64,000 bases of DNA from Symbiodinium natans (Eukaryota; Sar; Dinophyceae; Suessiales; Symbiodiniaceae), in assembly GCA_905221605.1 (NCBI GenBank), contig CAJNDS010000429.1:62001-126000 (forward strand), in the 5' to 3' direction. Shown here one piece after another: positions 1-9,393 of the stretch. The stretch's first letter is position 1. Each line of letters begins with the position of its first letter. The notes beneath the pieces are model-generated. The model was not told the origin of the DNA. It saw only the letters and a program-made list of their open reading frames with translations, and did no database searches. Position numbers and translations under genes: made by a program.

Positions 1-218
1 GTGGAAAGGATTTCTGGAAAGTCAGAATCGCCCACAGTAGCGCAGCCGGATAACACGCATTGGCGGCGTGGCGGCAGCAAAAAGAGTTGAGACGCTTGTG
101 GGACCTCGACGCTCCAGGCTACCTCTCGCACATCCGATTCGATGCTCAAACGGAGCAGGAGCCATAGAACCGAACCATAGAACAAAGCGCCTAGAACCCT
201 CTCGAGCTACCACCAGCC

Positions 219-632
219 ATGGCAGCGCATTACGACAGCGATTTTTATCAGGCAGTGGTATCGAGTTTCATGAAAGCAGCACGCGAAATCCCATCGCGCT
301 TCGCGATTCAGCAACCGTTAAACCAAGAGCTCGCGCCTGCCGATGCCACCAAGAACATTCAGGCGCTGTCGCGCCACATGCGCCTTGGTGAGTCAGATGC
401 CCAGTGGCTGATGTACCTGGCAACTCAACTTCAGGCAAAAGTTGGGCCTTCCATGCTGTCTCACTTTTGGCTACTGAAGCAAGACATCGTTTCGGCAGAA
501 GAAAGACACAGAAGACCTCGAGAACCATCGCCTTTCAGCCTGCCGCCGGCCACGGCACAGATCCTACAAGCACAAACTCAAACGTGTCGTTCGTCAACGT
601 CAAGACACAGATCGAGATCTACCAGTCCATGA
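219..632 (+). CDS. Unrecognised 137-aa ORF, probably frameshifted
   Basis: The ATG at 219 sits in a strong CC-ATG-G context like several other genes in this block. The first ~90 residues look like ordinary helical protein (for example DFYQAVVSSF and WLMYLATQLQ). After about nt 490-530 the frame becomes Ser/Arg/Pro/Gln-rich, while another + frame, open to 955, takes over a protein-like composition (SFVNVKTQIEIYQSM, RARASIKQLMKPF). I infer a frameshift near 490-530 so that the ancestral product ended in that second frame. No family recognised; a short intron could explain the switch instead. Confidence 0.45.
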   Translation: MAAHYDSDFYQAVVSSFMKAAREIPSRFAIQQPLNQELAPADATKNIQALSRHMRLGESDAQWLMYLATQLQAKVGPSMLSHFWLLKQDIVSAEERHRRPREPSPFSLPPATAQILQAQTQTCRSSTSRHRSRSTSP

Positions 633-1044
633 TCGGTCGCGCCAGGGCCTCAATTAAACAGCTCATGAAGCCGTTCAAGAAGGATAACAATGCAGGTATG
701 CAGGCCCTTGGAGGAAGATTACAAAGCCCCGGAAAAACCCAATGCCAAATATTCCACGAACCATCGAACCAACCAAGGACATGCAGACGTCAACTCCTGC
801 AAAACTTGGAGCGTGCTGACGCACCGCACTGTCAGAGAGCCTGTACTCAAGTTCAAGTGCGAGAAAAAACAACGAGACAGCACTTACCTACATCGCTCAA
901 GCAAATCCAACCGCCGGCCCCAGCATGCACAAAGCAGGACGGCAAAGCAGACTGAAAATTTGCAGTTTCGTTCGCAGCGACGGCTCCGCAGATAGGAACA
1001 GACCTTTCCAAAACCCAGCCACAATCTAGACGAGCATCCCAGCC

Positions 1045-2064
1045 ATGGCGCTCTCGCAGACCACGATCGTGCAGAAGAGAAAGCGCTTCAGCGCAAGCAA
1101 CATCACCCCGTCCAAGGTGAGCCGCACCACGGATCCCAACAACGACACAGACGGCTCGGAAATCATCGTCGCGGTAAGGAACTGGGGCAGCGCCTTCAAC
1201 GTCTTCGAGGGCCTGACTCGAGACGATCCGCTCTGGCAGCTTCAGGTCATCCACGGCGGGCGCAACGCTTTCGGATACCAGGTACTGGCAGTGGCCAGAG
1301 AAGCGCTGCTGAAGCACCCCAACAACAACATCCGAGACCTCCAGCAACTGGAGTCCGTCCTGCACGTACGCCTCCTGAACGGAGCACCTCCTCACACCGG
1401 CGCACTGGACCCAGATGGCACCGGCATCGAAGCATGGCAAGTCGTGCTGTATGCGAGCTCCGTGACCAACGCCCTGGACTTCATCCATCTCGTGCTGAAA
1501 CACAAGGTGGCCAAAGGACAGCTGCTGCAGCTGCCCAACATGACCGTCGCGTGCCCAGACGGAAGCGTCGAGTCCGTCCCAGAACCATGGACACTGAACA
1601 CCAATCCTCCGCACTGCCCGAAAGCCTTCGCAGTCCTTCCACCCCGTGGACGCCGTCACGTACTCTGTCAAGTGGAACTCTCCGGCTCCAGGACCACAAC
1701 AGCGAGCAGCCAAGATTCAAAGGAAGAGCCCGAGCCGATCACCGAAGGGGAGGACAAGAACAACGCAAGCACACTCTACACCTTCAGCTTCTTCGGCGGC
1801 ATCTACTCCTACCGCGAACTGTTCGACGCGGCCAACGTCGAAGGCGGCTACAACGTGGGACCCGAAGGCAATCGAGACTACGTGCGTACCCTGGAGGTGA
1901 TGAACAACCAAGAAGGAAAAGACAGGCTGATGTCTCTGCACGAGCAAGTCCTGTTGAACGTGCCCATCTACCTGGTAGACGCCACCGAGAAACCCGACGA
2001 CGAGTTCGTCGCCTGGTTCACAAGCCTGCCCCACGTAGAGCTCGGAGAGAGAGCCAGCTCGTGA
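1045..2064 (+). CDS. Unrecognised 339-aa protein
   Basis: A clean intronless frame from an ATG in CC-ATG-G context (1045) to TGA at 2064. A basic patch QKRKRF near residues 10-15 could be a nuclear localisation signal. Residues ~35-180 look globular; 210-235 is an acidic/Ser linker; 240-335 is a second globular part (YTFSFFGGIYSYRELFDAAN, later DEFVAWFTS). The C-terminal part is the piece found again, decayed, at about 8295-8530, showing that it belongs to a duplicated module. No signal peptide or membrane segment. I do not recognise the family and assign no function. Confidence 0.7.
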   Translation: MALSQTTIVQKRKRFSASNITPSKVSRTTDPNNDTDGSEIIVAVRNWGSAFNVFEGLTRDDPLWQLQVIHGGRNAFGYQVLAVAREALLKHPNNNIRDLQQLESVLHVRLLNGAPPHTGALDPDGTGIEAWQVVLYASSVTNALDFIHLVLKHKVAKGQLLQLPNMTVACPDGSVESVPEPWTLNTNPPHCPKAFAVLPPRGRRHVLCQVELSGSRTTTASSQDSKEEPEPITEGEDKNNASTLYTFSFFGGIYSYRELFDAANVEGGYNVGPEGNRDYVRTLEVMNNQEGKDRLMSLHEQVLLNVPIYLVDATEKPDDEFVAWFTSLPHVELGERASS

Positions 2065-2406
2065 GCTGCAGAAAATGTTCACAAATCAAGAGAGAGGCGC
2101 GGCAAAATGCACAGGCCCGCGCCCCGCCGTGAGCTGCAGAAGACGCTCACACATCAAGAGAGGCGTGGCAACATGCACAGGCCCACGCCCCGCCTGCATT
2201 TGTAAAAGTACGTCCCGAGTATACTTTACAAACGCCCCCGACACGCGAAAGAAAGAAGCATCATGCAAGAAGCACAGGCCGCTTGTCAGAAACGCCCTCG
2301 CATGTCTCATACGTTCACAGCAACGGCGCATGCTACACCCGCAGCTCATTGGCTTACTTGCTTGTCAAGACCGCCGCCTTACACCGCGCCTGTGATCATC
2401 GAAGAC

Positions 2407-2697
2407 ATGTCGGCGACCCGCAGCACTGGCTTCGGTCCGACGCCTGCAACTAACAGCATTATCGACGCTTTCAAGAAAGCTCCGCAAAAAGAGCTCACAT
2501 CTGGAACGTTCGCAGAGAACACGGCCGCAGCCAACAACAAGAACGATGGCAACAAGGTCATCTCCGTACTGAGACCCTCTTGCGTACCTCACCTTCTACA
2601 GCACCAAGCCTGCCAGGACTGTCCCGCGCGCGCGGCAACCACTGCATCGATGACAGCGCCGGCAGCGAGCACGAGAAGCAACGAGGCAATGCCGTAG
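2407..2697 (+). CDS. Small unrecognised ORF, 96 aa
   Basis: Starts MSATRSTGFGPTPATN and continues IIDAFKKAPQ; the remainder is Ala/Thr/Ser-rich. The same N-terminal signature (MSAT, then FGPTPATN and IIDALKKAPQ) recurs at 8776, again between the 1045-type ORF and an ASCH gene. Conservation of the peptide between two otherwise drifting copies is the main argument that it was coding. Function unknown; it could also be the first exon of the following gene. Confidence 0.45.
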   Translation: MSATRSTGFGPTPATNSIIDAFKKAPQKELTSGTFAENTAAANNKNDGNKVISVLRPSCVPHLLQHQACQDCPARAATTASMTAPAASTRSNEAMP

Positions 2698-2940
2698 GCA
2701 GCAGCTTATAGGTTGAAACCGTGGTCTGTGCCCGACAAAACAAACTAAGAAAGACAGCCGATTCAGCCTGCAGGCCGGGCCAGCAGCTTTTGTTTGATCA
2801 CAAACACAGGCCGAAGAAAAGTCGACCGAAGTTCCGTCGACTCCACGCGAGGATCTTCGACGAGAACCACCAAGCAACAACGACCACGCCATGCCACAGG
2901 CAGGGTCCGAGAAACATGCAACCAACTGAACTAAGCCGCC

Positions 2941-3557
2941 GTCCCAACAGCACCTCCTCTCAGAAACGCTCGAAGGTCGAAGAAGACACATCGGAAGGCG
3001 GCTTGGCATCATCGGAACCGCCTGCGGATGCAAAGGCCAGGAAGTTTCGCTTCGCGTCTGTCGACCTATTGGACACCTGGAATTACCATGCGCAGGCTCC
3101 AGAAAAGAAAGCTTCCATCGAGAAGAATCATGAAGGAACAGGAGATCAGGCCACGCAAAAGGCCCCCATTCCTTATCTGGGAGAGCGAATAGGGTGCATG
3201 TCAACAGCACCTCGCCCCACAAACATTCGAAGGTCGAAGGAGAGACGTCAGAAGCCCACTTGACCCTTGCAGAACAGCCTGCGTATGTGAAGGCCGGGAA
3301 GTTCCGCTGCATGTCTGCCAACCTGTCGCACCCGTGCGCAGGCTCCGGAAACGAAAACCTGCATCGAGAAGGAGCGTCAAGGAACAGAAGATCAGGCCAG
3401 AGGACCACCTGCGGATGTGAAGGCAGGGAAGTTTCGCCGCATGTCGGCCAACCTGTCACAGGCTCCGGAAACGAAAGCTTCCACCGAGAAGAAGCACCAA
3501 GGAACAGAAGATCAGGCCACACAAGAGGCCCCGATGCCTTGTCTGGGGGAGCGAATC
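2941..3557 (+). repeat. Tandemly repeated leader of the ASCH gene, three copies
   Basis: Three head-to-tail copies of the sequence that encodes the N-terminal lead-in of the ASCH protein: 2941-3196, 3197-3407 (indels shift its frame) and 3408-3557. Each begins CCTGCGGATG/CCTGCGTATG in its second half and encodes a peptide of the type KAGKFR...QAPE.KAS.EK...GT.DQAT. Only the last copy runs into the ASCH domain. The first ends at LGERI, the same point at which the domain starts in the last copy. Confidence 0.75.
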
Positions 3558-4106
3558 ATGGTCATCAAAGAGCCATGGTTGCAACTCATCCTCAACAAGC
3601 TGAAAACGATGGAAATTCGACGCAGTCCCGCCGAACCGGGAAAGACATGGCTGGCATTCGATGGCCAAGTGTTCGGCGCGGCATACATCTCTCACTGCGT
3701 CCAGATCACACGTGAGGAGTTCGAAGCCACCAGGGAGCAGCACCAACACTTGGGAGACATGCCCCCCCACGCAAAGGTCTACGCACTCACGCTGCAGAAC
3801 ATCGTCCGACTGGAGTCGCCGGTCCCGCACTACCGGCCGCCAACGACAGCACCCTGGACGATCTTTCGCACCGAGCCTGCCGAGAAAGTCAGAGGGCCAA
3901 AAAGGAAGAGAGCCCTCCAGGCCTCACAAGAAGGGTCTTCAGTCCTGCCGATTCAGGGCATGACCCTCCACGAGACCCCGTCAGAACAAGAAGCAGGAAG
4001 TCCGACCTGCTCCGTCATCTCAACGCCAGACAAGGATGGCGAGAAAGACGAGCCCACGGCCAAAAAGCAAGATGCGAAGGACAAAGACAAGGAGAACGAG
4101 TCCTGA
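3441..4106 (+). CDS. ASCH-domain (PUA-like) protein, copy 1
   Basis: An intronless frame of 221 aa from the first in-frame ATG (3441; 3558 is an alternative start directly at the domain). The ASCH signature is seen as MVIKEPWLQLILNKLKTMEIR, i.e. the family pattern of a hydrophobic strand plus 'EPW', a helix 'ILN', and a K-x-x-E-x-R motif (KTMEIR). The usual Gly before the Lys is replaced (NKLK). Later strands (GAAYISHCVQIT; KVYALTLQNIVRLESPVPH) fit the PUA-like barrel. The last ~80 residues are Lys/Glu/Asp-rich and disordered with a KRKRA patch. ASCH proteins bind RNA or act on modified bases; the substrate here is unknown. A paralogue lies at 9394. Confidence 0.8.
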   Translation: MSANLSQAPETKASTEKKHQGTEDQATQEAPMPCLGERIMVIKEPWLQLILNKLKTMEIRRSPAEPGKTWLAFDGQVFGAAYISHCVQITREEFEATREQHQHLGDMPPHAKVYALTLQNIVRLESPVPHYRPPTTAPWTIFRTEPAEKVRGPKRKRALQASQEGSSVLPIQGMTLHETPSEQEAGSPTCSVISTPDKDGEKDEPTAKKQDAKDKDKENES

Positions 4107-4522
4107 AAAGGCGTGAGGGCAATGCTTTCACGCTCCTGACCACGAAAAACTGAAAGAGCCAAAAACACGGACCAGTTTCAAACCAACCAGAACATGCATG
4201 TCGCGAGAAAAACAATCCGAATCGGCACTGCTGCAAGCAGCCAGCGGTTGCACGTTTTTTTCTTCCGAAAGCCATTCTCATGGGCCGCATGGTACCAGAC
4301 GCAGAGAAGCCACTGGCTCAAGCCAAGCTCGCAAAAAGTTTCCAAGCACCATGCGCCGATCCATCAAGTCGATCCGCGATGCAGAAAGCACAGGCGCCGA
4401 AAGAATGACATTCTCGCACGCAACGCATGCTCTTCCTGTGCTCACTGAGGTCAGGAGGACAACATACGCGAGGCATACCAAGCCTTCGGCGATACTACGC
4501 ACGCCATAAAGATTCGACCAAA
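4107..4522 (+). other. Intergenic stretch, no gene seen
   Basis: A/C-rich sequence between the ASCH gene and the frameshifted ASCH-like gene. Short open frames overlap in several phases, none with a protein-like composition or a copy elsewhere. No repeat or RNA structure recognised. Confidence 0.5.
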
Positions 4523-5022
4523 ATGGCTGCGAGAAATACTCTCAGGCACCAGGAGTTTTTCCCCTGCACTCATGTTTCCATGCTAATTCCGAAACTGCTG
4601 CAAGTACCCACAGGAACCAAAACCGTGGAACTGCGACCAATGCGCTGTCCGATGAGCCTGCTCATGACGAAGATCAGCTTGATGGAAACAGGCACCAAGC
4701 TCATCCGAGGGACAGCATTGATAGGCAGCTCGCGTCATCTCACAAAAGACGAAAAGAGCCGGTTCTCCAACATCTTGCAGGCCAGGAGCTTGTTGCGGAC
4801 ATGTGCAAAATATCATGGGGTTTGGGAATCTTGGCTGTTCAGGAGCTCAACTACAACCCCAACAAGACCTACGCATGGACCTCACAGGAGGTGCAAGAAC
4901 ACTCCCATCACTTCCAGGCACGCCCTGTCAAGCAAAGGCAAAAAAAACTACCCGGTCCTGACCCAACACACCGGTGCGAGGATCAGTGGTCTGGCTACGA
5001 CGTGAGCATTGAGCAGAAATGA
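4523..5022 (+). pseudogene. ASCH-like gene, frameshifted
   Basis: Starts at an ATG in AAA-ATG-G context. Residues 20-40 hold the ASCH-type pattern MLIPKLLQ followed by GTKTVELRP (G-x-K-x-x-E-x-R). Next come a strand-like KISLMETGTKLIRGTALIG and a helix LTKDEKSR. The family-like continuation (ELVADMCKISWG, then NPNKTYAWTSQEV with the 'YAW' often seen at the domain end) lies in a different frame, open to 5022. One frameshift near 4740-4795 therefore separates the two halves. It is divergent from the ASCH genes at 3441 and 9394, so it is an older paralogue rather than a recent copy. Confidence 0.55.
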
Positions 5023-5310
5023 CAGACCGGCAACTCCAGGTGTCAAGAAGCCGGAGAAAACGCAAACATGGCGAAGCGACTCCGTTGTAGACAAGCTTGA
5101 CGGCAAAAAGCCGAAAAAGGGAAGCGCCGTACAATGCTCTTTGAAGGCTCATCTGCTGCGCCTTCGATATACTAGAATTTCATACGGCAGAGAAAGGTTT
5201 AGAAACCTCAAAACGGCACACAGATAGGTCCCCAAATTCTGCAGCATTTTCTGTCTACTCAAGCAAACACAAGCACGTGCTCCCGGGCTCCCAGGATCCG
5301 CCGCCAGAAC

Positions 5311-5733
5311 ATGGCCCAACATGTGCCGAAGAGCCCGACTGCCACACCGAGCCGCCAAAGCCCAAGAGGAGTGGAGCCACCAGTCAAAATCGGATCAGTC
5401 GTTGTGTCACTGCCCTCTGGCCGAAGCACAGACATAGAGGTGTACCATGGCACAACAGTACGAGCTTTGGCCATGACAGCTTGGCGCCGACTAACCACAG
5501 TCCCTACCTTGTGCCCTGCCGAAGCGCACTTCACGGTGGCAGATTTCGAACTCATGGGCAGAAGCCAGCCGAATCTCGCCCTCGTGAGCAGCGACGGTGA
5601 ACGCTTACATCTCGACAGCGCCTTCTGGAACTTCGTCCGACCAGAAATGACACTCACCTTGGCTCGAAACTTAGCACAATCGGAGCCGCCAAGCCCTCTC
5701 GAAAAGTCCCCAAAACAGCCCGACCGCCGTTAA
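5311..5733 (+). CDS. Ubiquitin-like (beta-grasp) small protein, 140 aa
   Basis: ATG at 5311 (AAC-ATG-G). After a ~25-residue Pro/Ser-rich leader the sequence follows a ubiquitin-like order. There is a strand KIGSVVVSLPSGRSTDIEVY, a helix TVRALAMTAWRRL, a strand with FELMGRSQ, 'LVSSDGERLHLDSAF' (like the L..GE.L loop of ubiquitin-like folds), and a final strand RPEMTLTLA resembling the 'v..g.tl.l' ending. No terminal Gly-Gly, so conjugation is unlikely. The C-terminal 20 residues are Pro/Ser-rich. The fold is inferred from pattern only. Confidence 0.5.
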   Translation: MAQHVPKSPTATPSRQSPRGVEPPVKIGSVVVSLPSGRSTDIEVYHGTTVRALAMTAWRRLTTVPTLCPAEAHFTVADFELMGRSQPNLALVSSDGERLHLDSAFWNFVRPEMTLTLARNLAQSEPPSPLEKSPKQPDRR

Positions 5734-6004
5734 GGTGCAAACATCACGCCAGACGGCGCCAGAAGTGAGCGAGAAAACAAATTCGACGACCGCATAAGGG
5801 GACTAGCCTTTTTCCTTAGCCTGAAGACTTACTTCTGCTGCAGAGCTCAAAAGCAGAAGTGCTGCATTCCAGAGCACCCGGGCATTTGAGAGCACGGCGG
5901 GTCATGTTCCTCAACAACTGGCCAGGTCAACAGAATCTCCGCAGCAAGTTGGCTCCAAATTGAACAACGTGCGCATCCATATGCTGCCCTAGCAGCGCCA
6001 GGAC

Positions 6005-6550
6005 ATGGCAAGATCTCAGTTGCCCGCCAACGTTTGGATGAACGTGCTCGATTTCGCAGGCGCACAGCACACCATGATCGTGACGGAGGACCCGGACCTA
6101 CCCCAGGACCCGGAAGACTGGCCCAGAGCCCTCGGAATATGCAAGGAACTGCAAGAGTCGAATATCGTCGAGGACTGCATTTCAAAAGTGCTGATCTGCG
6201 AAGATTGCGGAATCCAACACAGGATCGTCGTCCTGACAGCCAACAGGTGGAACTTGACCAGCTCGCGAGCTTTGATGGCAGTCAACCGCAGCACAGCTAG
6301 CAGCTTTCATCACCAAGTCGCGCCCAACAGCAGCAACGCGCACCCCAACCCCAGCTGCTGGATCAAGATACACCGCGTCGGTCAGGATTACGTGCAGCTC
6401 GAGATGCCGGTCCAGAAGTTTCACACGCTGAAGTGGTCGTGGATTCTTCCAGGAACCATTCCCTGCACCTCGCCTCCTCCAAGCATCCGATTCGTTTCGC
6501 TCTTGAAGGACTACACCATAGCCAAACAAATTCGGCATCACAAGCTCTGA
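6005..6550 (+). CDS. Unrecognised 181-aa protein with faint F-box-like start
   Basis: ATG at 6005 in GAC-ATG-G context. The opening LPANVWMNVLDFAG resembles the first helix of an F-box (LP..vW..vL.f), but the rest of the F-box is not evident. A Cys pair (ICEDCG, about residues 64-69) could be half of a zinc site. The middle is Ser/Asn/Pro-rich and the C-terminus returns to a globular composition (WIKIHRVGQDYVQLEMPVQ; SIRFVSLLKDY). Family unknown. If the F-box reading holds, it would be another ubiquitin-pathway protein in this block. Confidence 0.5.
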   Translation: MARSQLPANVWMNVLDFAGAQHTMIVTEDPDLPQDPEDWPRALGICKELQESNIVEDCISKVLICEDCGIQHRIVVLTANRWNLTSSRALMAVNRSTASSFHHQVAPNSSNAHPNPSCWIKIHRVGQDYVQLEMPVQKFHTLKWSWILPGTIPCTSPPPSIRFVSLLKDYTIAKQIRHHKL

Positions 6551-6862
6551 TTTCCGGGCACCCGTTTAAAACAGCAAGAGCGAGCTGAGCATGACTGACA
6601 AGAGTCGCGCACTTGCAACGAGATAGTGGTAGGAAGTAGCGAGAAAAGCCAGGGAACTGCAGGCAAACGCTGACTACCGCGCGAAAAAGAAGGCTGCGCT
6701 TGTGCAGAGATTGCATTATCACATCAGTTTACCCATGGGCAATGTTGTCACGGCATTTGAGCGCATCTTTACCAGTCACAACATCCCAAAGCAGAGGGCT
6801 CGAGAAGTCCCATCTGAGACAAGCCTGCGGCCGACAATACTGCGCGGCACGCCGAGACCCGA
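6551..6862 (+). other. Intergenic or 5' part of the coiled-coil gene
   Basis: A second + frame (ATG 6702, running to 7052) reads NVVTAFERIFTSHNIP and may be the true 5' part of the following coiled-coil gene if a frameshift or short intron joins them. No other signal seen. Confidence 0.35.
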
Positions 6863-7096
6863 ATGCGGGGAACCTACAGGCTACGAGATCACATCACAAG
6901 CAGCGTCAGTCCCGATCGAGTTCAACGCCGGTCTAGAAGCCCTGCGAGAGACCACGGTCCGGCAGCAGTTCCCTCCGCGACAGAAGTACGGGAACTCCAA
7001 CAGCAAGTCCGGCATCTCACAGCCTGCGTTCAAGCCTTGCAAGAAGCAGTGACCTTACTCAAGACAGCCTTGCGTCAATCAGCCGAGTCAGCCTAA
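6863..7096 (+). CDS. Short coiled-coil ORF, 77 aa
   Basis: The C-terminal half shows a regular heptad pattern with Val and Leu alternating at a/d positions (V-REL-QQQ-V-RHL-TAC-V-QAL-QEA-V-TLL), predicting a parallel coiled coil or leucine zipper of about five heptads. The N-terminal half is Arg/Ser-rich (RRSRSPARD), like a basic or SR-type segment. Basic region plus zipper suggests possible DNA binding, but no bZIP consensus is recognised. The start is uncertain; another + frame overlaps the 5' part. Confidence 0.45.
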   Translation: MRGTYRLRDHITSSVSPDRVQRRSRSPARDHGPAAVPSATEVRELQQQVRHLTACVQALQEAVTLLKTALRQSAESA

Positions 7097-7362
7097 TTCA
7101 TGCACGTACAACACCTTCACGTGAAAGGCGTGACAATCAACTTGAAAAACCCCAACGAGCAGCTCTCAGCCGGCAAAACCTGCGCCCAACTGCTGCCAAA
7201 ACGAAACGCATGTGGAGCCAAACGTTGCAGCGAGTAGAAAACTACGACCCCCGTCAGTGCCAAACTGCAAATCAAACCAGCGTGTGGCCGCAACACGGGC
7301 TCAAGCCGGAACCAACAACAAAGCACGCATCAGTGAACAAGCATAGAGTAGCGGCAGCTCCC

Positions 7363-7959
7363 ATGTCGACCATCGACTACTCCAAGTGGGAGAAACTCCA
7401 GGAAGGCAGTGACGAAGAGGTGTTTCAGAAACCGCTACCTCCGAGCTCACCACGACAGCCCATCAAAGTCGGACCGTTCGCAGTGGCCAGCCCTCGCCTT
7501 CCAGACGATCCTGCAGCACGCCGCGAAGTTCTTCGTGAACAAAAAGAGCTTCGCGATTTCGTGCGGTTGCATCCCTGTCCCGCAGAAGCAGACCTCCACG
7601 CATGGCTTCGCAGGATGCATGAGCACTCCAAGAAGCCACAAGTGAAACATGACACATTTGCCTGGGTCATGCGAAACATGGAATGGGACTCGCAACACCT
7701 TGCATGGTTCCACTACCCCTCCTTTCGCGTTCTGTGGGAGTCCGCCACTTTGGCACCGAGCACTGCCTTCGCCGGCCAACGCAGCGCTGGCATTACGTTG
7801 TACGAGCGCGGGGGCAAACCCTGCATGCAGTTCAACTTCTACGCCCTGCATCACGCCATGGCCGGTGAGGACTTTCACGCGAACGCACCCTTCCCAGTCT
7901 ACACCTTCGCAGGCGACATTGAAAAGGTCTGGGACGGCATCGGATCGTGGTGGGCATAG
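7363..7959 (+). CDS. 198-aa protein with Cdc37-like N-terminal motif
   Basis: ATG at 7363 (the frame is open further upstream, but this ATG begins the recognisable protein). It starts MSTIDYSKWEKLQEGSDEE, matching the (D)YSKW-x-x-(I/L)-E..SD(D/E)E signature at the N-terminus of the Hsp90 co-chaperone Cdc37. The remaining ~170 residues (for example ELRDFVRLHPCPAEADLHAW, VMRNMEWDSQHLAWFHYP) are not Cdc37-like and match nothing I know. I infer a kinase- or chaperone-linked docking motif on an unknown domain. No membrane segment or signal peptide. Confidence 0.55.
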   Translation: MSTIDYSKWEKLQEGSDEEVFQKPLPPSSPRQPIKVGPFAVASPRLPDDPAARREVLREQKELRDFVRLHPCPAEADLHAWLRRMHEHSKKPQVKHDTFAWVMRNMEWDSQHLAWFHYPSFRVLWESATLAPSTAFAGQRSAGITLYERGGKPCMQFNFYALHHAMAGEDFHANAPFPVYTFAGDIEKVWDGIGSWWA

Positions 7960-8294
7960 AGGACCACAAGAAACAGAACAAGAAGCGAAGAAAAGCAAGA
8001 AACAGGCACGCTGCAAGTGCGCGAGCTGTCCACCCAAGGCCTAAGAAGCACCGCAACCACCATTTGCATGCGAAGCAAGGTCAACGCATTTCCGAAGCAT
8101 ACCGGCTCGAGCAGCGTAACTACGTGAGCGGTCAGTGGCAAACAACGCGCCAGAAGCTCAGACACAGAAGAATGCGAGAGCATCATGACGCGATGTGCGG
8201 CAGTATGAGTCAGATGCATGCCTAGCGGTCTATAGCTTCAGATTACCATCTCGAATTCGGCCGTACAGATCACAGCACCTACTTGCCCAGGACT
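7960..8294 (+). other. Intergenic stretch, no gene seen
   Basis: A Lys/Arg-rich + frame continues briefly past the previous stop but has no support. No repeat recognised. The next recognisable homology is the copied 3' end of the 1045-type ORF at about 8295. Confidence 0.45.
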
Positions 8295-8530
8295 ACTTTC
8301 GCGAGCTGCTCAACGCGGCCAACGTCGAGGATGGCTGCATTGTGGAACCCCAAAGAAAAATAGAGACTACGTGCGTACCGTGGAAATGTGCAACAACTAA
8401 GGAAGGGTAAGAGAAGCTGACGTCCCTGCCCGAACACATATTGCTGAACATTCACAGCTATCTGGCGGAGGCCGCCGAGAATTCCCACGACAAGTTCGTC
8501 GCCTGGTTCACCAGCCGGTCTGACATGTAG
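8295..8530 (+). pseudogene. Decayed copy of the 3' end of the 1045-2064 ORF
   Basis: Nucleotides about 8295-8530 align with about 1810-2045: (T)ACTTTCGCGAGCTG against TACCGCGAACTG, then the shared GCGGCCAACGTCGA, GAGACTACGTGCGTACC, and GTTCGTCGCCTGGTTCAC. The copy carries an in-frame TAA after CAACAAC, small deletions and frame changes, so it cannot encode the original C-terminus. It is followed, as in the first module, by a sequence resembling the 3' flank and then the MSAT-type small ORF. Confidence 0.75.
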
Positions 8531-8775
8531 CTGTATCAAGTAAAGCACAGCAAAATGAACAGGACAGCGCCCCGCTTGCAATTTTAAGTACTTGCCGACG
8601 ACAGAAGTGCCAGCTCAACCGGAACGCGAGAGAAAAGACTCCAAGATGCAAATGCGTGTCAGAAGTGTCCAGACACGTGCAGACACTCACGGAACAGCGT
8701 GCAAAGACGAGCCTGCAGCGCGTTTGCTCATTGAAAAGCGCATCCACTCAAACCTCTCCTGCGACCATCCGAGAC

Positions 8776-8919
8776 ATGTCAGCGACAGACACCAGGCCTT
8801 TTGGACCGACTCCTGCGACCAACTGCATCATCGACGCTTTGAAGAAAGCTCCACAGCAGCATGACGGAGCCGGTAAGGTCACGGTGCCAGCGGTCAACGA
8901 CGGCCAGGCCATCAGCTGA
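8776..8919 (+). CDS. Small ORF, copy 2 of the MSAT-type peptide, 47 aa
   Basis: Begins MSATDTRPFGPTPATN and continues IIDALKKAPQQ, the counterpart of the ORF at 2407. The C-terminal part differs and stops early, so this copy may be truncated. It lies in the same relative position, between the copied 3' end of the 1045-type ORF and the second ASCH gene. Confidence 0.4.
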   Translation: MSATDTRPFGPTPATNCIIDALKKAPQQHDGAGKVTVPAVNDGQAIS

Positions 8920-9393
8920 ACCCAGAACCCGGTAGTTCACCTGCTGCACGGCCGCTGCCGCCCCTGTCAGGACAACTCCGCACAAGCGGCAACCGCTACA
9001 TCCACAAAGGCACCGACTACAAGCTCGACAAGCAAACAGGCTTTCAACAAATCCACTATTAGGTACAAAGGCGGAAAATCCAGGATAAAGATATGCAGAG
9101 CATCCAGGTTTAAGCTGTTCCCATAGTTTCTACTCAACACTCGCAGGCCGAAGAGAAAGAAGAAGCAATCAAAGTTCCATCGGGTTCGCGCGATGATTCT
9201 CGGGCGGCTAAATCAAAAAGCCATCGCGCCTTATCAGAGGATCCGGGTTACCGAAAAATAGAATTACATGCTAACATTCCGGATTTGATGCACAAGACTG
9301 TTGTATTCCTGCTCCATCACAGACAAGTCGGAAAGGATGTGTTGGATGCCGACCTAGAGCTGATGGAGAAGCTCCTGTCAGAGACATCGACGG
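8920..9393 (+). other. Decayed spacer of the second module
   Basis: Corresponds to the spacer and leader of the first module (for example GCAGGCCGAAGAGAAAG here against CAGGCCGAAGAAAAG near 2808, followed in both by a CGAAGTTCC/CAAAGTTCC stretch). A leader peptide STDAKDGRFR near 9385-9415 matches the leader of copy 1 but runs into a stop, so the tandem leader repeats are absent or degraded here. Confidence 0.5.
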
